From Commensalibacter oyaizuii (GTDB lineage: Bacteria > Pseudomonadota > Alphaproteobacteria > Acetobacterales > Acetobacteraceae), in contig NZ_JASBAO010000001.1 in assembly GCF_029953265.1 (NCBI RefSeq), positions 1,054,001 through 1,118,000 of the forward strand: a stretch of DNA of 64,000 nucleotides. Reading direction: 5' to 3'. The stretch's first letter is position 1. The number at the start of each line of letters is the position of its first letter. Positions 61,577-64,000 of the stretch are shown here, one piece after another. The notes beneath the pieces were generated by a model. That model ran no database searches. It was not told the origin of the DNA and saw only the letters and a program-made list of their open reading frames with translations. Both the position numbers and the translations under genes were made by a program.

Positions 61577-62062
61577 CTATATTTTATCCTCTATTTCCAA
61601 AGGAACGCCCTCACGTTGCAAACTGGTGCGTATAATTTGTAAGGTCTGCACCCTTGCAACATGTGGATTACTGGTTAATTCGTGCGTTAATCGATTCTCG
61701 TCTTCTGCGTCGCGGGCAATAAAGCGAATTAAAAAATCAACCCCCCCGCGCACCATGTGGCATTCACGCACTTCGGGCAGCTGAGCCATTTGAGTCTCGA
61801 ATTCTTTTAAAACAGCTTCCTTTTGACTGTCCAACCCTACCAAAACAAATACTGATAAAGACCAACCAACAGATAGAACATCAATTCTGGCGTGATAACT
61901 TTTAATCACCCCTAATGTTTCCAAACGTCTTACACGCCTTAAACAAGGGGGGGCTGATATACCCACACGTTGAGCCAAGTCAATATTCGTTATACGACCG
62001 TCTTTTTGCAACTCGTCTAAGATTAACCAGTCAATTTTATCAAGTTCTACTAATTGTGCCAT
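61577..62062 (-). CDS. Lrp/AsnC family transcriptional regulator
   Basis: The 161-residue protein has the N-terminal winged helix-turn-helix (LDKIDWLILDELQKDGRITNIDLAQRVGIS, key part LAQRVGISAPPCLRRVRRLE) and the C-terminal RAM domain (VFVLVGLDSQKE, ECHMVRGGVDFLIRF). It is likely a dimer or octamer that responds to an amino acid. It is divergent from trxB, with 135 bases between, and may regulate it or its own expression. Confidence 0.9.
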   Translation of the reverse strand: MAQLVELDKIDWLILDELQKDGRITNIDLAQRVGISAPPCLRRVRRLETLGVIKSYHARIDVLSVGWSLSVFVLVGLDSQKEAVLKEFETQMAQLPEVRECHMVRGGVDFLIRFIARDAEDENRLTHELTSNPHVARVQTLQIIRTSLQREGVPLEIEDKI

Positions 62063-62109
62063 ATGATTGTTATCCGCTCAACGCTTTGAATATACTTCTA
62101 TCAATATTA

Positions 62110-62140
62110 TTGTTAAATAATAGTCTTCTTTTTATATAAT
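62110..62140 (+). promoter_or_regulatory. Possible promoter of trxB
   Basis: TTGTTA at 62110-62115 is followed by TATATA (17-base spacer) and overlapping TATAAT at 62135-62140 (19-base spacer), 58 bases before the trxB ATG. The region also lies between trxB and the divergent Lrp-type regulator, so an operator for that regulator could overlap it. Confidence 0.4.
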
Positions 62141-62197
62141 AGACAACTTATATATAATTTTTGAAAAGTCACTACGATAAAAATCGGAACAGCTATT

Positions 62198-63157
62198 ATG
62201 ACAGAAACTTTTTTTACGGATTTGCTGATTATCGGTGCAGGTCCAGCAGGATATACGGCCGCAATTTATGGGGCAAGAGCCAACCTAAAACCTACATTAT
62301 TGACGGGTTTGCAACCTGGTGGGCAATTAACTATTACAAATGATGTGGAAAATTATCCAGGATTTGCAGAAGCCATTCAAGGTCCATGGCTTATGGAACA
62401 AATGGCAAGCCAAGCCAAGAATGTTGGTGCAAATATCGTCATGGATAGTATTGCTGAATGTTCTTTGTTAAACCCTTCTAAAGATGATGGATATTTTACC
62501 TTTCACACAGACTTGGGCAATATTTACAAAGCGCGCACAGCAATCATTGCGACAGGTGCACAAGCGCGTTGGCTTGGCTTAGAAGCGGAAGAACGCTTGC
62601 AAGGTTATGGTGTTTCTGCTTGTGCTACGTGTGATGGTTTCTTTTATCGCGGTAAAAAAGTTGCCGTTATCGGAGGGGGAAATACAGCTGTAGAAGAGGC
62701 TTTGTACTTAACAAATCATGCCTCTCACGTTACTTTAATTCATCGCCGTGACTCTTTACGTGCAGAGAAGATTCAACAGGATCGACTGCTGGCAAACCCC
62801 AAAATCTCTGTCATTTGGGATACTGTCGTAGAGGATATCCTTTCTGGTGGTAATCCTGCTGCTGTCACAAGTCTTGCATTAAAAAATGTAAAAACTAACG
62901 AAACCTCTACTCTTGAAATTGATGGGGTGTTCATTGCCATTGGTCATACACCCAATACATCCTTTTTTAAGAATCAAATACAGCTAGATGATGAAGGGTA
63001 TATTATTACTACCCCAGGAACACCTAATACATCCATTCCTGGAATTTTTGCGGCGGGTGATGTACAAGATAAACATTATCGTCAAGCCATCACGGCTGCT
63101 GGGTCAGGTTGTATGGCCGCATTAGAAGCCGAACGTTATATTGCGTCTATGAAATAA
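62198..63157 (+). CDS. trxB: Thioredoxin-disulfide reductase
   Basis: TrxB transfers electrons from NADPH through FAD to thioredoxin. The 319-residue product has the FAD-binding IIGAGPAGYTAA at residues 11-22, the redox pair C142-x-x-C145 in SACATCDGF, the NADPH-binding VIGGGNTAVEEALYL, and the C-terminal GIFAAGDVQDKHYRQAITAAGSG stretch, whose key part is AAGDVQD. All features are intact. It lies opposite an Lrp-type regulator and ends at a good terminator. It probably serves Bcp and NrdA, both in this window. Confidence 0.96.
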   Translation: MTETFFTDLLIIGAGPAGYTAAIYGARANLKPTLLTGLQPGGQLTITNDVENYPGFAEAIQGPWLMEQMASQAKNVGANIVMDSIAECSLLNPSKDDGYFTFHTDLGNIYKARTAIIATGAQARWLGLEAEERLQGYGVSACATCDGFFYRGKKVAVIGGGNTAVEEALYLTNHASHVTLIHRRDSLRAEKIQQDRLLANPKISVIWDTVVEDILSGGNPAAVTSLALKNVKTNETSTLEIDGVFIAIGHTPNTSFFKNQIQLDDEGYIITTPGTPNTSIPGIFAAGDVQDKHYRQAITAAGSGCMAALEAERYIASMK

Positions 63158-63167
63158 AATTACGTAT

Positions 63168-63191
63168 AAAAGTAGGTCTTTACCTACTTTT
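63168..63191. terminator. Bidirectional terminator between trxB and manC
   Basis: AAAAGTAGGT and ACCTACTTTT form a perfect 10-bp stem with a 4-base loop, 10 bases after the trxB stop and 3 bases from the stop of the converging gene. The outer A and T runs make it active on both strands. Confidence 0.8.
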
Positions 63192-63194
63192 ATG

Positions 63195-64000
63195 TCAATC
63201 TAAACGGTTGTATGTATCTTCTAAACGAACGATATCATCTTCTGCCAAATAAGACCCTGATTGGATTTCAATAACTACTAAAGGAATACATCCAGGATTC
63301 TTTAAACGATGCAAGGTACCAAGAGGTAGATATACACTCTCATTTTCTTGAACCAAAATGACCTCATCCCCTCTTGTAACTTCGGCGACCCCAGAGACAA
63401 CAACCCAATGTTCAGAACGATGATAATGCTTTTGTAAAGAGAGCTGAGCACCAACACTGACTACCAGCTGCTTAACTTGAAAACGATGTCCGCTGGCTAA
63501 CGTTTCATAATATCCCCAGGGGCGATAACATCGATTATGGGCAAATGCCTCTTTTTGATTGGCTGCTAGCAACTTTTCTACGATCTTTTTGACATCTTGG
63601 GATTTGCTGCGGTGCGTTACTAAAACAGCATCACCTGTCACTACGACAACCACATCATCCAATCCATTTACGGCAGTGACAACATCTTCAGATCGCACGT
63701 AACTGTTATGGGTATTTTCCAAAAAGACCTTCCCCATAGATACATTGCCCTGTTCATCCTTATTACTGATATCCCACAAACCGTCCCAGCTGCCTATGTC
63801 TGACCACGTTAAGTCAGCAGCAATCACAGCCATATGTTCAGTTTTTTCAGCAATAGCATAATCAATTGAAATATCGGGAACCTTAATAAAATCTTCTAGA
63901 TGAATTCGTTCAAAACACAGGTCGGTTTTGCGACGATCTATAGCAGTTTTTACTGACGACAATAATTCGGGTGTATGTAATTGCATTTCTTGCAGCATGG
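63195..64000 (-). CDS. manC: Mannose-1-phosphate guanylyltransferase / mannose-6-phosphate isomerase, C-terminal part
   Basis: This bifunctional enzyme makes GDP-mannose for surface polysaccharide. The window holds about 268 codons of the C-terminal part; the N-terminal nucleotidyltransferase signature is beyond the right edge, and the ATG at 63998 is an inner methionine. Seen are FERIHLEDFIKVPDISIDYAIAEKT (key part SIDYAIAE), DLTWSDIGSWDGLW, and the cupin isomerase domain with RPWGYYETL, LSLQKHYHRSEHWVVVSG and YLPLGTLHRLKNPG. The HxH and His residues bind metal. The symbol algA/xanB would be equally valid. Confidence 0.9.
   Translation of the reverse strand, partial: MLQEMQLHTPELLSSVKTAIDRRKTDLCFERIHLEDFIKVPDISIDYAIAEKTEHMAVIAADLTWSDIGSWDGLWDISNKDEQGNVSMGKVFLENTHNSYVRSEDVVTAVNGLDDVVVVVTGDAVLVTHRSKSQDVKKIVEKLLAANQKEAFAHNRCYRPWGYYETLASGHRFQVKQLVVSVGAQLSLQKHYHRSEHWVVVSGVAEVTRGDEVILVQENESVYLPLGTLHRLKNPGCIPLVVIEIQSGSYLAEDDIVRLEDTYNRLD

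Overview
This window looks like chromosome of a low-GC acetic acid bacterium (Acetobacteraceae, Alphaproteobacteria); Commensalibacter is my best genus guess. The reasons are: strongly AT-rich DNA in both coding and intergenic sequence; the alphaproteobacterial ispH-thrB-rnhA order; a succinyl-CoA:acetate CoA-transferase (AarC) close to a SixA-like gene and a citrate synthase, a grouping known from acetic acid bacteria; and a GS adenylyltransferase beside a YhdP/AsmA-type protein. The genus is an inference from composition and gene content and was not tested by a search.

Positions 1-19969, all on the minus strand, form one long block of translation and transcription genes. In transcription order these are rplK-rplA-rplJ-rplL-rpoB-rpoC-rpsL-rpsG-tuf-rpsJ-rplC-rplD-rplW-rplB-rpsS-rplV-rpsC-rplP-rpmC-rpsQ-rplN-rplX-rplE (cut by the left edge). 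Two usual members are missing from their expected places: fusA between rpsG and tuf, and secE-nusG ahead of rplK. Perfect or near-perfect stem-loops without U-tracts sit at the junctions between subclusters.

Positions 20145-27424 hold an isolated polysaccharide pyruvyl transferase-like gene and a tightly overlapped three-gene RND efflux operon. Positions 27994-41736 hold a YhdP/AsmA-like protein divergent from glnE, a Bcp peroxiredoxin, an exported protein with an internally duplicated domain, aat with an EcsC-family gene, a small secreted Gly/Pro-rich protein, the ispH-thrB-rnhA operon and a lipoprotein.

Positions 41952-46665 carry the acetate/TCA genes: aarC, then a divergent metallophosphatase, chorismate mutase, SixA-like phosphatase and citrate synthase. 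Next come pyrE, murI, a polyprenyl synthase and a tRNA-modification-type methyltransferase. The class I ribonucleotide reductase genes nrdB and nrdA follow in convergent orientation, with an aldo/keto reductase between them. Each nrd gene has upstream sequences resembling paired NrdR boxes.

Positions 54954-56343 are sparse and AT-rich. They hold one orphan gene, a possible structured transcript and a frameshifted DUF3606-like remnant. After that come guaA, a small lipoprotein, tRNA-Arg(ACG), a receiver-only response regulator, a lipid-linked glycosylation pair (GT39 and GT2), an Lrp-type regulator divergent from trxB, and manC/algA running off the right edge.

I see no CRISPR array, insertion sequence, prophage or obvious defence system. 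The most useful leads are the NrdR-like box pairs on the split nrd genes, the frameshifted DUF3606 remnant, the putative RNA upstream of nrdA, the junction stem-loops in the ribosomal block and the duplicated-domain exported protein.
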